From Hedera helix (Eukaryota; Streptophyta; Magnoliopsida; Apiales; Araliaceae): a stretch of DNA of 64,000 bases. The stretch's first letter is position 1. Each line of letters starts with the position of its first letter. The notes beneath the pieces were generated by a model that made no database searches, had not been told where the DNA came from, and saw only the letters and a list, made by a program, of their open reading frames with translations. A program made the position numbers and the translations under genes. Positions 47,101 through 59,526 of this stretch are shown here, one piece after another. Where the stretch lies: NCBI GenBank assembly GCA_947179155.2, contig OX359264.1:59779202-59843201 (forward strand). Reading direction: 5' to 3'.

Positions 47101-47934
47101 CCCTTTTAATTTAATTATACTTTAAAAAAATTAAATTAATATTTAATTATTTTTTAAAAAAAAATTGAGTTATTGCACTTACGGTGTTTACTAGGTAAAT
47201 AATCGGGTGAAGATGATATCTCAGTAAACATAATATATACCGTACTGTTTTAATATATGCTTAATTTTGATTTTTAAAATCAATTTGAAATAATATCAAA
47301 ATTTATACACTTTATTTAATTTAGATAATATTTAAATAATTTCAAATTATAAAATATTACTATTTATAATTTTCAAAATTAAAGCAAATTATATTAATTT
47401 TAAAATTAGTTAATCTTAAATTTTAGAAAGGCTGGGATATATTACTTTCACTTAGTTTATTCTTTTACTTTACGACGATGTTTGTTTATAAAAAGTATGC
47501 GGGAGATTGAACTATTTATATTAATTTAATATTATTTTACACTATTTAATCCTTTGAGGATGAATAATTAGTCCCTTAGGGTTGGACAATTAATTCCATA
47601 AAACTATTTAATAACTTAAAATGAGGGAAACTATTAATCTTATATTTATCATGGAATTATGTAATCCCTCTGAATAGTCTTAAGAATGATAAAAAATAAT
47701 TCATATGATTATTTAAAAGATTATTAATTCTTCATCATAAGATTAAATAATCTAAAATATTATTAAATTAATACAAATAATCTAATTTCAAATATATTTT
47801 TTATATATAAATATAGCCTAATATACTTTAGGATTTCCCTTCATTTGTGTTATATTAAGGTCTATCAGTATATTTTTACTCATAATATAAATTGGGGAAA
47901 AAATAAAAGAAAAAAGACAAACTCTTTCAGAGGA
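44155..47934. other. 3' region of the zinc-knuckle gene and AT-rich intergenic DNA
   Basis: The first few hundred bases are presumably 3' UTR. After about 45200 the DNA is very AT-rich with no convincing frame. TGTAACACCC at 46198 and TGTCATGTCCCGGTACC at about 46903 resemble LTR starts, but I found no matching end or target duplication, so no element is called. Confidence 0.5.
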
Positions 47935-47943
47935 ACACGTGGC
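47935..47943. promoter_or_regulatory. G-box/ABRE-like element upstream of the membrane-protein gene
   Basis: ACACGTGGC contains the CACGTG G-box core and matches the ABA-response element consensus. It lies about 300 bp upstream of the presumed transcribed leader. A TGCGAC-AGCA-GTCGCA inverted repeat follows directly. Confidence 0.5.
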
Positions 47944-48551
47944 ATATGCGACAGCAGTCGCACGTCATAGTCCGCCCGCGAAAAGCTGGTTCGGCCACCG
48001 AAATGGATAGTGCCGGTGTGCTTTGTTTGGTGCCTTTTATTTATTTATAGCATTTTGGAGTATTATATTATAATATCCCCGCATAAATATATCCGTTTTC
48101 GTGGAGACAAAAGTTCTTAATTTGGGGATATACTATCATTTATCCCAGAAATCTTTCTCAAATATCTTAATTTATAAATTTTGCTGCTACTAAATCCTGG
48201 TTTGGTTTGTTCTTTCCGGCCGATGATCTCTCCGCCGTCGAATTGGGGGTTCTTCTTGTTTATTTGACCAGGTAAGAGCTGCACTTTCTTTGACAATTTT
48301 TTGGTGTTTTTTTTCGTCTTAGGATGTTTTTCTTTGTCATTGTATTTTTCTTTCTAGTTCTTGTTATTTCAAAATTTAACATTTTTATCTTTTAATCCGT
48401 CTTGCCTTTTGGGTAATGTTCTAATTCTGTTCCAATTCTCCATATTGTGTTTTTGAAGGATTATCTCTCTTTTCCGCTCTCTTCTTGGCTGAATTTCATT
48501 GTTGGCTTTATGCCTAATTTGATATTTTAAGTTGCATTATTGCGCCTATTG

Positions 48552-48600
48552 CACCACCACCACCACCACCACCACCACCACCACAACAACAACAACAAAA
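48552..48600. repeat. (CAC)n/(AAC)n microsatellite in the 5' region
   Basis: CAC trinucleotide repeats are followed by AAC repeats. They lie in the probable first 5'-UTR intron, downstream of the donor CAG|GTAAGAG at 48272. Confidence 0.9.
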
Positions 48601-49133
48601 AAGCTGCAATTTTAAGGTAACATAGATTTTGAGGGTTTTAGTTTTATCCCTTTCTATGTTATTCTTGGGTTTTCCCTCTCATTGTATCATGTTTATGAAG
48701 TTACTGCTTGAAAAGTTTTTGAGAAAACTATAGTTACTTTTGTTTCCTAAGACACTATTTTTGTGCGGGTTTATACACATTTGCAGGAACATATTCATTA
48801 TTTGTTTTGTGTCTGGTTACTTTTTCAATCCTCGTATGTATTAGAAGACTTTTTGGTACGGGGTAGAGTTCCTAAAGAATATATATTGATGACCACGTTG
48901 TGGTATGGTTGTAAATTACTTCAAGAAATTAGCATATGCAGCTGGTAGTAATATAGAAGAGGTTGTTTGTTCCATTAGTTTCTTGGTATAGGTATCACTC
49001 TCATGACATTCATTTGTTGTAGAGTAACTACAAGATAGATTCATTGTGAAGATTGATCTTGGTTTCATTGTGAAGAAGTGTTGCTGTTGTTATCTATATT
49101 GATTGGGGTAAGGAGAAACCAACTTTGAATTAA

Positions 49134-51322
49134 ATGGACCATAATGCCTCAGAAGAAATAGACCTTGAGAGTGGTGGAACAGGGCATGAAGATGAGACAA
49201 GCAATAACACCATTTCAGGCAACAAGCCAGCAAAGCATATGCTCGGTAGACTTAGGAGTGGTTTGTTGGGTTATGCTGGATCTGCTAACGGAGAGTCTAG
49301 TGCGAGCACAGACAGCAAGTTAGGAACATCTAGTGAGGACCCTTACGATAATATAGAATTGTTGATAGACAAGAATTTAGGACAGAGTGTAGAGCATGTG
49401 CCTCTTTTGGAGCAGAAGCCTGTGAAAGAGAAAAGGAAAACTTCCTTCAGAAAGGCTTCCAAGCCGCCTCGACCCCCGAAAGGTCCAACACTGGACGTTT
49501 CGGACGTGAAGTTGGTTATGGAGATTTCTGAGCTTGCCATGAAGAAGCGTGCAAGGATTCAACGCATCAAAGCACTCAAGAAACTGAATGCTGAGATATC
49601 GTCGTCGTCGTCGTCTTCGTCATCATCATCATCAACATCAAATAGCAGTCTAGCTGCCATGGTGGTCACACTTCTCTTTTTTGTTATAATAGTTTTGCAA
49701 GGTAACGAGTCATTTCTCAAGTTCATAGCAGCTTTAAAATTTTCTTTATATGAACTGCTTCTCTATAATTCATCATAATATATATGTATATATGGAGCAT
49801 ACCGATGGAATGAATGAAATACAAATAGTTAACATAATATATATACTCCCTCTGTCCTCCAAAGGATATCCAAAGTACATTTTGCACACAAATTAAGAAA
49901 AGTAAAATAGAGGGAAGAGAGTAGAAAAAGTTTCAAATTTATCCTTAGTGGCTCCACAAAATTATATACAATGATGAGTCTTTTTTTTTTTTTTTTATTA
50001 CTAGTGGACCCTACTAAATGACCTATTTGTCCTTTACTTTATGTACTTTTTGCCATCTTTTTTAGGATATTAGGACATCAGGATATCTTTGGGAAGATGG
50101 AGAGAGTATATATATACATACATATATACACCCACACATCCACACACCCACACATATACCTGTGACTAATATATACTGTTGAAATGGATTGTCATCTTGT
50201 GTGGCTAGTCATTTGAAGGTGCTGTATTTTGTCAATTATTCTATGGGATTGTCATTTGAAACTGAAACAATACTGTGATGTTAGATTACTTTCATGACTT
50301 GAATGTATCATTGTATTTTTTTTATTTTTAGTTTTGTATTCCTTCCATCTGACTTTACTTGTCCTAATTGACTTTTTATGGTAAAATTGACCAATTTTAA
50401 GATTAATAATTAAACAAGAAATTTTGAAATCAAATAAGTTGACTTTGATAGTATATTCGATGTATTTCTTATGATAATAATTTTATGCTTATATCTGAGA
50501 AACTTAAGAATAATTTTTGATTCTAAATATGGTCAGTTTGACTATAAAAAGTCAATTAGGACAAATAAAGTTGGACGGGGGAGTAATTTTTTTAACGTCT
50601 TTTTCCTGTAATGGATATAAACTTAAAAAGAAAATTTGAAATCAGAAAAGCAAGTGCAGAAATGATTTAGATTTTAATCGAGACTAATTGTTAATCTTGA
50701 CCCCCTCCCCCTCCCCCACCCCCACCCCCACCCCCACCCCACCCCAATACTAAGAGAAAATCCCGGCATCTCCCTGGGACATTAGAGACAATTTCCTGGA
50801 ATTTAAGGTTGATATGACTAAAATTATTGTTAGTAATCTTTCTTGTCTTTCTCAGTTACTATCTTAGAAATGTTTTAGAGCTTAGAATTATCATGAGCCC
50901 ATAATGTTATTTATAGTTGCACAAGTTTTCTGAGAAACACCTCCCAAACAAAGAAAAAATGATAATGAAAATATCCACTGATACCTGTTTTAATCTGCTG
51001 TTAGTTTCAGAGCATGAAAGTCTACCTTTAACTTGGAAGTTAACTTTTTGTAGGTTAGATGTTTTATTTGCATTTTAGGTCGTCTCTCCTTCACATATTT
51101 TTCATCTATGAGGTTTTACTTTGTGATGTTATGATAGACTGGTATGGATATTCTACTGTAAGTTATAGCAAAATTTGGAGTCAAAGTTGAACCACTTTCC
51201 CTGTTAAGGAAATTATTGATCTTTTCCCCACTCTTTTGTTAAAATCATGTTTTGAGGTTTGATGATTTGTGTATATTGATGTCTGCTTTCTTATATAGTT
51301 TCTGTAATTCTGTGACCCTGTC

Positions 51323-51361
<39 letters not shown>

Positions 51362-52200
51362 CCCCTTCATATAGTAAATGATTTATAACATGTGAAATTA
51401 TTTGATCTAATTCTAGAATTGTCTGCACTATTTTCTGTCAAGTTTGGAATGTTTTGGACATACTTGTTAACAAATTCTACATAGATTTTTCAAGTAGCCA
51501 GTTACCTTTCTAATAGGAGTTCTAAAGGATTACTAATGTAAAGATATACGGACTGAAATGGCTCATTCCCTGACCCTTAAAGGGACCCTCCTACCTTAAA
51601 TAGACAACCCAAAATAATGTGATTTCTGTTTCCTAAACAATGAAATTGTGCATTCAAAGCCTACGGGTCATACATTTAGTTATATTATTCTCGTAATTTA
51701 ATTCTTGAAGTTCCCCCACTTCTTCATTGTCAAAGATGATTTGTATTGTTACTATGAACACCTCATGCTATTGAAACTATAGTTTATAGGTTATAGTAAC
51801 TCTTGGGAGTTCTGGCAGGAAAACCTCATGCTATAATAATATTGTTAAGGAGGTACACATGCTGAAGAGTGTTAGTAACATCTTTAGAAGGTTAATTAAT
51901 CCAGCTGCCAAAACCAAAAATCTCAGCAGAGAGAATTAAGAATTGCTATAGTTCGTACATATATATGTAATTAGATTTTAGGATTTCTGCAGCTGTATAT
52001 TTCTCTTCTGAGTTGTAAAAATATTTTTGACACCAAATAAGGGGTAAAAATTGTCTCCAGGCTTATGCTGTTGAGACTTGGTTGCAGGCCTTTATTCAAG
52101 AAACAGTTCAAGTGCAAGCTTCCAGGGATCTCCTGAGCCAGCTACAGCAGTAAATGGCTTGATTTCGATTCAGTTGTATAATAGCACCCTGGCAAGCTAG
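49134..52200 (+). CDS. Small plant single-pass membrane protein, function unknown
   Basis: Two coding exons, 49134-49701 and 52088-52200, join in phase (G|GC) and give 226 residues. The 2.4-kb intron holds two MITEs and simple repeats. The N-terminal half is hydrophilic (MDHNASEEIDLESGGTG, PAKHMLGRLRSGLLGYAG). Then come a basic, proline-rich stretch (RKASKPPRPPKGP) and a basic helix (ELAMKKRARIQRIKALKK). A run of twelve Ser residues follows, encoded by TCG/TCA repeats at 49601-49640. One hydrophobic segment (LAAMVVTLLFFVIIVLQ) spans about residues 173-189, with a 37-residue Ser-rich C terminus after it. The layout suggests a single-pass membrane anchor with a large cytosolic N terminus. Non-coding 5' exons are likely, with a donor at 48272 and an acceptor near 48786. 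I recognise it as plant-specific but cannot name a function. Confidence 0.8.
49846..50106. mobile_element. Stowaway-type MITE in the intron
   Basis: The left end is CTCCCTCTGTCCTCCAAAGG. The reverse complement of the right end is CTCTCTCCATCTTCCCAAAG. TA dinucleotides flank both sides (49844-49845, 50107-50108). Length is 261 bp. It lies in the intron of the membrane-protein gene. Confidence 0.85.
50339..50583. mobile_element. Second Stowaway-type MITE in the same intron
   Basis: Long inverted ends: the left contains TTACTTGTCCTAATTGACTT and the reverse complement of the right contains TTATTTGTCCTAATTGACTT. TA flanks both sides (50337-50338, 50584-50585). Length is 245 bp. The right terminus CTCCCCCGTCCAAC is canonical; the left is mutated. 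Confidence 0.82.
50701..50747. repeat. C-rich tract, potential G-quadruplex on the minus strand
   Basis: About 45 bases of C5-6 runs separated by single T or A. The complementary strand offers more than four G runs with one-base loops. It is intronic in the membrane-protein gene. Confidence 0.85.
51328..51359. repeat. (TA)n microsatellite
   Basis: A perfect TA run of about 16 units in the long intron of the membrane-protein gene. Confidence 0.9.
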
Positions 52201-53807
52201 CAAATTGTACCGAGTTCTGTCTTTCCCAAGTACGTGTTACTTGTTAGAAACTGCTGTTTCAGAGATTTGGTTTTTTGCAGATCCACTTGAGATTTTACTG
52301 CATTTTATAGGCTGGTCTTTTCTGTGTTTCATGTTTTCTTGGTGCATGTTTCTGATTCGGAATATAGACCCTAGTGATGTGATCAAAGGTGGCAGTGAGA
52401 CGCATACATTAATGTGCCTGCCGGCTTTGCGACATCAATGTAGAATTTCATCAACCATTCTTCCACTTGTATATATTGTAACTCATGTATAACCCCATGA
52501 ATAACCAACCGGCACTTTTAGCAAACAATTGTGAACGTTACCCCCTTGTACAATCATTTGATTTATTAGGGTAATCAATTCTTTTAAGCCTGAGTGTGAA
52601 TGTGGGTTTGTTGATAAAATAACTGAGAGTGAGGATCTCTGCAAGAACTTGAGATGCAAAACCTTTATTGTGTTTTTAGCAATAGGTTCAAAGATGGCAT
52701 GGCATGGCAAGGCATGCATTTGGTATATTTTTCTTAATTGGTTCAAGTGACATCTAAAATAACTTAGTTTTAGTCCAATTTGAAGGTTGGGATGGGCACT
52801 TTGTGAATGTGACACAGCATAAGCGGCAGAGATTTGCAGATCTTCGATCGACCATAACTGATTGCTGGCTTTATTCTTTGTTTGCTTTCCGGAGTTTGGA
52901 TGACTAGGGTGGGTTGTAAGCATTCTAAATGACAGTAGTTAAATTTGTCAAGTTTTACCGCCATAAGTACATTTATTACTAAATTAAACACTCAATAAAT
53001 TTAGAGGGATATCCTTAAAAATTGTAATATGAGACTCTCTTTTTGAATGGGGATAGTAGCAAACACAAAATAAAGGCCCATGGGGAAGATGTTTTATAAA
53101 ACTATATGGTGTTATGTGTCAAGTAGAGAGGCAAACGAGGAAAGGTCCATGATAAATGGAAATTCATGCAACTATGGGAAAGTTGGAGATGACCTGCGCT
53201 TTAAATGTTCTTTAGAATTAAGTAAAGGTTGTTGGTTAATATAAACTAAATGATCACCCTTTTTTAATTACTAGTAGGCAGAGGCACGTAATTATCAAAA
53301 AATTATGATTATATGAAAAATGAATTACAATATATATTTTTTATTGTCTATAAAACATATAAAAATAATTATTGAAAATAGCAATAGTAAAAAATAGATG
53401 AAAGGAAGAGATAAGAACTTTTATATGGGTGAAGATGTTTATCAAGTTCTTTTATGGAAGAACTAAATCCTTACCCATATAAACTAAAGCTTATATAATT
53501 CCGGAATTCCCCTCCGGCCAGATCCATCCGTCCATTGACATTCATCATCGCAGCCAAAATCATAAAATAAGAGCATTTTCTTTTGTGATACATACCTGAT
53601 ACCACTACGTTGTTCATATCGATCTTTTAGTTAATGGGTTATGAGAAGACCTCCTTATATGGCAATATATATTTTTAGTGGTTGACTTTTAATATGATCG
53701 ATCATTTCCCAGCCGCATGCAGTATGTGAAGACCGTCCAACATTAAATCCCATGCATGAGAGCTACTTGCCCATCCATCCTTCTAAATTTTAGAACTAAA
53801 TGTGTAG
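52201..53807. other. 3' UTR of the membrane-protein gene and intergenic DNA
   Basis: The 3' UTR probably covers the first 300-400 bases. No credible gene follows; frames at 52205-52492 and on the reverse strand at 52483-52991 have no recognisable features. Confidence 0.55.
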
Positions 53808-54304
53808 GTGGGTGTTGGGATTAGATATTTGGACCATGACTCATCATTTAAATATCTGATAAAGCAAGACTAGGCGTAGGTATGGTACAGTCATACCTAC
53901 GTTCACTAGTGCATACGTGGGGGAGTGGGTGATGACTCACCATTGGACTATTTATAAAGTTATATTGCTGGAGAGAGAAAGGGCAGATGCACTTAATGAG
54001 TTTTCTTGGAGCAGTGGACATTATCTGAAATATCTTGGTAATAGTCAAACATGAGCATTGGGACCACGCAACATAAAAGAAAGGAGAAGCAGACATATCA
54101 GGGGGAGAAAGGGGGCTATCATCAGAACTTTTAAGAAGCAACACAAGAGGAGAGAGAATGGATCATCTTCTCCATTTTTACACCGAATAGTAGACCAGAA
54201 TACTCCATTGAGATCATACTCCGGCGCACACCATTATGCGCGCAGTTATAGTAGTATACAGCGAGTACAACAAGCGCCATTTATACACGTCGGTGTATAT
54301 CGGA

Positions 54305-57300
54305 TGTAAGACCCCGAATTTTATGAAATATAAAATTTAATTTTTCTTTATATATATATATTTTTCTGAAACAGTAAGTGATTAAATCGATAAAGTTAAA
54401 AGTTAAGGATGTTATGTGCAAATTTTATTTTGTCGGACAATATTCGCTTTGTCGGGGAATATTCGTTTGGTCGGGGAATATTCGGGCCGTACGACGGCGC
54501 CGAAATAACTAATTATTGGTGGACCCCACAACGGAATAATTGTCGGATATAGAAAACGACAGAAGTAACCTTTTTAAATAAAAATAGTCAACGGTGTTAA
54601 CTGTTTAAATACTGGTGATAAAAGAATAGTAGTATACGGTAATTTATGGTATTTCAGTATAGCACACGGTATTCTACAGTAGCACACGGTATTGCACAGT
54701 GTCTCGTATTATTGGTCTAATAATTGACACCGTAATTGTTACGCATCATTTCATCAATAATTATCACTGCATAATATTTTATGTTATCAATTCAATAATT
54801 GTTGCTACACAGTATTTTGCATTATTGTTACTACACGACATGTTGCATTATTAAACCAATAATTGTCACAGTAACAAATGCACAGTAATTCATATTATTG
54901 ATCTGATAATTGACACAGTAGTCATTGCATTACTTTGAATTATTGTTATCACTGTGGTAGCATTATGTTAATTGTCGCATTACTAATTGGTACTTTTATT
55001 AGACAATATTATTTATTTTATTAAGAAAAAAATAGAAATAAATAAATAAATATTATTATTATTTTTCAAAAGTTACTATTCACTCTCGGAGTTCACTATT
55101 CATTCCCGAAAAAGTTACTATTCACTGACGGAAGTTACTGTTCATCTCGGGAAAGTCACTGTTCATCTGCCGACAAAAGTTACTGTTCAATACTGTTCAC
55201 ATTTTGAAAATTTTGAAGTTACTGTGCAAGTATTGAAAAAATTTTAAAAACGTTTGCGCAGCCGGGGGGAGGCGCAGCCCCCCAATTTTTCCTTCCCCGG
55301 CGTGCTACGCATAGTAACTTCATTTGCTATAAATAGGCCCTTCGCTGAATAAGAAAATCATATCTAAAATACATAAATTTTTCTATAAGTTTATTGTGAG
55401 AGAATTTTGAGCATAGTAAGGTTATTTTGAGAGTTTGAAAGCCAAAATGAGTGCAGGAATTTTTCAAGTAAGTCTTTTATTAAAGAGTAGTAATTTCATA
55501 AATTCTTATTTTTCACGGTATTCACAAATCTTCCTTTAGAAGACTCTTCTTTGAGAAGATTCATTTTTAAAAGCTTTATTTTGAAATATTACTTTAAAAA
55601 CTATTTTAAAGTAGTTATATTATACTACAAAAATTATGTTAAATATATATAATTTTGATAGTTCATAATATGTGAATTATCATATACCTTGAAATTTATA
55701 TGTGGTAATTACTAATTTTATTATAAATATATAGGTTGATCAACCTCATATCAATATCCAGTCACGTGTTAAGGTAAGGAATATTATTCTTTTCACACTC
55801 TTAAATTTACTGTGGTAAGGAATATTATCTTCTTTCATATTCTAACTTACTACGGTAAGGGGTATCACTCTTTTCATCATCATAAATGGATATTATTTTC
55901 TTTCTTACTTGAAGGGATTATCATTCTTTGATTCTCGAAAATAATATCGTTTCTTTCTTGTGCCATTTATTTCCATGTATTAAATTGTGGGAATAACCTT
56001 ACGGCGCGGTTTACCGCCTGTTGGTGAATAACCTTTTGTATTCATTCCTTATTAATCTTTGAGAATAACCTTACGGTGCGGATTATCGCCTGTTTGGTGA
56101 ATAACTCTTCGTATTCAAATTGATGGGAATAACCTTACGGCGCGGATTATCGCCTGTTTAGTGAATAACTCTTCTTATTCAAAATTGATGGGAATAACCT
56201 TACGGCGCGGATTACCGCCTGTTGGTGAATAACCATTTTTATTTGTCTCGTGTGGAAATAATTTGTCTACACGAATTATCACATGACACTTTTATTCCAT
56301 ATTCGTAAGTGATATCATTTTCCTTTATACTCATAAAGGATACCATCTTTTTCATCTTCCATTATTCAAACTTACTATGGTAAGGGATATTAATTCCCTT
56401 CACCTTTTGTTAATCAAACCTGCTACGGTAAGGGATATTATTTTCTTTCATACACCTAAATCGAAACTTATTATGGAACTATTGCTTCTATAATTTCTGA
56501 AAATATTATATGTTCCATAATAGTTGAATTTCATTATTTCAACTGAACCTTCCTATTTTCTGAACATTTCTATTGAACTGTAATCGTTATTCTGAACTGT
56601 GGATCTTGAATATCATTTTTAAATTTCACTCCACATCATGTTGGCAATTTGGACATTATTTGAATCTGCACAAAGTAAACTTCCGATACTTATTGTTTAT
56701 CTTGTTCTTCTGTTCATCATTTGTATCACTGTTATTTATATTAATCATCAAGAATCAAGCTGTTGTGAATATCTGTGGCCGGGGGCACAGATGTGATATA
56801 ATTGTTGAACAGATGATAGGTTAAAGGCGATATACTAGGTTAAAGGCGATACATCTGTTCGGTGTCTTTTATGACACGTGGTGAATGTTCTCTTTGGCCC
56901 GTAGTGTAAAGATGAACTGTTGGTTGGTATGATTATGACCAAAGGCTGAATCTGGTATAATCATGACCGTTGGTGTTATATTGAATGTCTTTGGCCCGTA
57001 GTGCAAAGATGAACTGTTGATCTGCATGATTATGACCAGGAACTGTGAAGTTGTATTATCTTGACTAATGGTATTTCAGATGATAAAAGTTGATGATATT
57101 TTTACTAAAAAGAGAAGCGAGTGGACATTATAGTGCATTATTCTTCTAATAGATTGCTCATTCCGCTGCTATTATTGATCTGAACATTGTTTAAGAATTT
57201 AACTACAGTTTTTGATATAAATCTTGTAGTCTATTGTATTCTATCAAGAACTCAACTGTTGAAGGCTAATGATAATTTATTCGTCATTATCGTAGTCATG

Positions 57301-57585
57301 ATATTTCTTACTGGGCTATTTGAGCTCACCCTTTCTTTTGTTCCATTGTTTTTCAACAGGAGATGAAAACGTAACAGGGTCTAGCCGGGGGATGGAGTGA
57401 GAATCTGAGGAATAGCTGTCGTAGTCTTCACGTGTTGTAAAATAGTGTGACAATAATAGTGAAGACTTAGTTGTGTATTATTATACACTGTATTGTTGTA
57501 CGTTGTGCTTTGTTGTAATAATTTTGTTGTAGTCTTTTGACGACTCAAGTTTGGGCTGTGTGGGCCTAGATTTGGGGACGTCACA
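54305..57585 (+). mobile_element. Solo LTR (copy B), 3.3 kb, target duplication TCGGA
   Basis: It begins TGTAAGACCCCGAATTTTAT and ends GGGGACGTCACA, the same family as 18031-20775. TCGGA flanks it at 54300-54304 and 57586-57590. A TATA box CTATAAATAGG lies at 55327-55337. It differs from copy A by a roughly 400-bp segment at about 55000-55430, with repeated GTTACTGTTCA-type motifs and a GC-rich patch, and by extra tandem units at 55989-56234. It is inserted in the copia-like LTR C. Confidence 0.9.
55989..56234. repeat. Four tandem copies of about 62 bp within solo LTR B
   Basis: Each unit contains GAATAACCTTACGG(C/T)GCGG, then TTACCGCCTG or a variant, then GTGAATAAC. Copy A has only one such unit at about 19533-19580, so the array expanded in this copy or contracted in the other. 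Confidence 0.85.
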
Positions 57586-57870
57586 TCGGAGGGTAGACAT
57601 ATACACCACGTGTATGAAGAAAGATTGTTATCTCGTTACAAATCGTTGTATTGTAACACTTCCTATATTATTCTAGTGGATTTCTGGCATATCATCCGTA
57701 GTTTTTTCCGTATTGGGTTTCCACGTAAATCATTGTGTTATTATTTTTAGTATTTACTTGATCAAACATCTTTTATTCCAGCATAATTTAGGCTCTCCAT
57801 TGGTGGTGTATTTTGGGTTGGCTGACCCGGTGATTTCGGCTCGCGTTCAAAATCTGACGTCAACAGTGGG

Positions 57871-58394
57871 TATGTCACTATGTCTATACACATTTTTTTT
57901 ACAATATTTCTTCCGCTCCGAACCCGGTTCATCTTTATATAATTATAAGTCTAGAAATTAAAAGAGTTCACATTTTATAAATAAGCCAAAAATAATAAAA
58001 ATTTAATAAAAAGAATATCAAAGCTTTACTCATTTTTTCTAGAGGTTCAAGTGGCCGATATTGGCAAATTTTTATTAGAAAAATGAATGAATTTTAAAAA
58101 TAGTTTGTGTATTTGGGAGGAAATTAAGAGTTAAATATTGTATACAATTATTATAGAGAAGTTGTTGTTTAATTTATGAAGTTAGGACGATCGAGTAGTA
58201 TCTCTCAATTAAATCGTTTGTGTAGCTTCCGAGCTGAGGTGTGGAAGAGCAGTATGGGAAATAGGTAGATTGGTCACCATCATGCATGCGTCTTTATCTT
58301 CAACATAGCCAGCCGGTTTCCTTGTGTTCGCCTCCAAATTTCTTGTGTAATATTTGTTAAATAATATATATATATATATGGGAAATGATCTATA
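57871..58394. other. Non-coding DNA between copia LTR C and the foldback element
   Basis: AT-rich with a short TA run near 58365-58379. No frame or recognisable element. Confidence 0.5.
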
Positions 58395-59526
58395 GCAAGC
58401 GTTTGCTATGAACATTATTCCAGCAAATGAATCTTCAACCGTTGAAATAATGATTTTAATGGATAAGATGGAGTCCCACCCGCTATCTAAGATAACAGGT
58501 AGGAAAAAAAAAAATCTCAGTCCACCCGTCATCTTAGTTGACGGGTGGAGTTTTGTTTTTTGTCTTTTTTTTTTTTTTTTAATCTAAGTGTAACAAAATC
58601 AAAAAGAAAAAATTCCCACCCGTCAACTAAGATGACGGGTGGAGTGTATTGAATTTTTTTTTATAATATAACTTTAACTTTAACAAAAAAAAAAAATTCA
58701 ATTCCCTCCCACCCGTCAACTAAGATGACGGGTGGAGTGTATTGAATTTTTTTATTTTTATTTTGTTTATAATATCACTTTAACAAAAAAAAAAAAAAAT
58801 TCAATTCCCTCCCACCCGCCAACTAAGATGACGGGTGGAGTGTATTAATTTTTTTTTTATTTTTATAATATCACTTTAACAAAAAATAAATAAAATAAAT
58901 AAAATTTCAATTCCCTCCCACCCGTCAATTAAGATGACGGGTGGAGTGTATTAATTTTTTTTTTATAATATCACTTTAAAAAAAAAAAAAAAAAAAAATT
59001 CAATTCCCACCTGTCAACTAAGATGACGGGTGGAGTGTATTGAATTTTTTATTTTTTTATTATTTATAATATAACTTTCACAAAAAAAAAAAAAAAAAAA
59101 AATTCAATTCCCACCCGTTATCTTAGTTGACGGGTGGAGTGTATTAATTTTTTTTTTTTTTAAGAATATAACTTTAACAAAAAATAAATAATAATAATTC
59201 AATTCCCACCCGTCATCTTAGTTGACAGGTGGAGTGTGTTGAGTTTTTTTTTTTTTTTAATATAACTTTAACAAAAACTAAACAAAACTTCACCCGTCAA
59301 CTAAGATGACGGTTGAGAATTTTTTTTTTTTGATTTTGTTACACTTAGATTAAAAAAAAAAAGATAAAAAATAAAACTCCACCCGTCAACTAAGATGACG
59401 GGTGGACTGAGATTTTTTTTTTCCTACCCGTTATCTTAGATAGCGGGTGAGACTCCATCTTATTCATTAAAATCATTATTTTAACGGTTGAAGATGCATT
59501 AAAACAAGAATTCATCGTTTGCAAAT
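58395..59526. mobile_element. Foldback element with a twelve-unit hairpin array
   Basis: Two long inverted arms, about 58431-58601 and 59331-59496, are nearly identical when one is reverse-complemented. Weaker similarity continues outward to GCAAGCG/CGTTTGC at the edges. Throughout the element a hairpin motif, CCACCCGTCA, seven bases, TGACGGGTGG, recurs roughly every 45-105 bp. It is present in twelve copies near 58477, 58520, 58615, 58708, 58811, 58916, 59006, 59110, 59205, 59288, 59378 and 59425. Between copies lie long T or A runs and AACTTTAACAAAAA or TATAATATAAC segments. There is no coding frame. A convincing target duplication is not visible, so superfamily is undetermined. Confidence 0.8.

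Larger units (their letters stand above)
53808..57870 (+). mobile_element. Ty1/copia-like solo LTR (copy C) with target duplication GTGGG, split by another solo LTR
   Basis: The unit begins TGTTGGGATTAGATATTTGG at 53813 and ends GACGTCAACA at 57865, with TGTTG/CAACA inverted ends. GTGGG flanks it on both sides (53808-53812, 57866-57870). After removing the nested copy B it is about 767 bp, a normal copia LTR length. A TATA-like TATTTATAAA lies at 53949-53958. The downstream half holds CTAGTGGATTTCTGGC and GTATTGGGTTTCCACGTAAA, which resemble the R/U5 region of plant copia LTRs. No internal genes remain. Confidence 0.8.
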
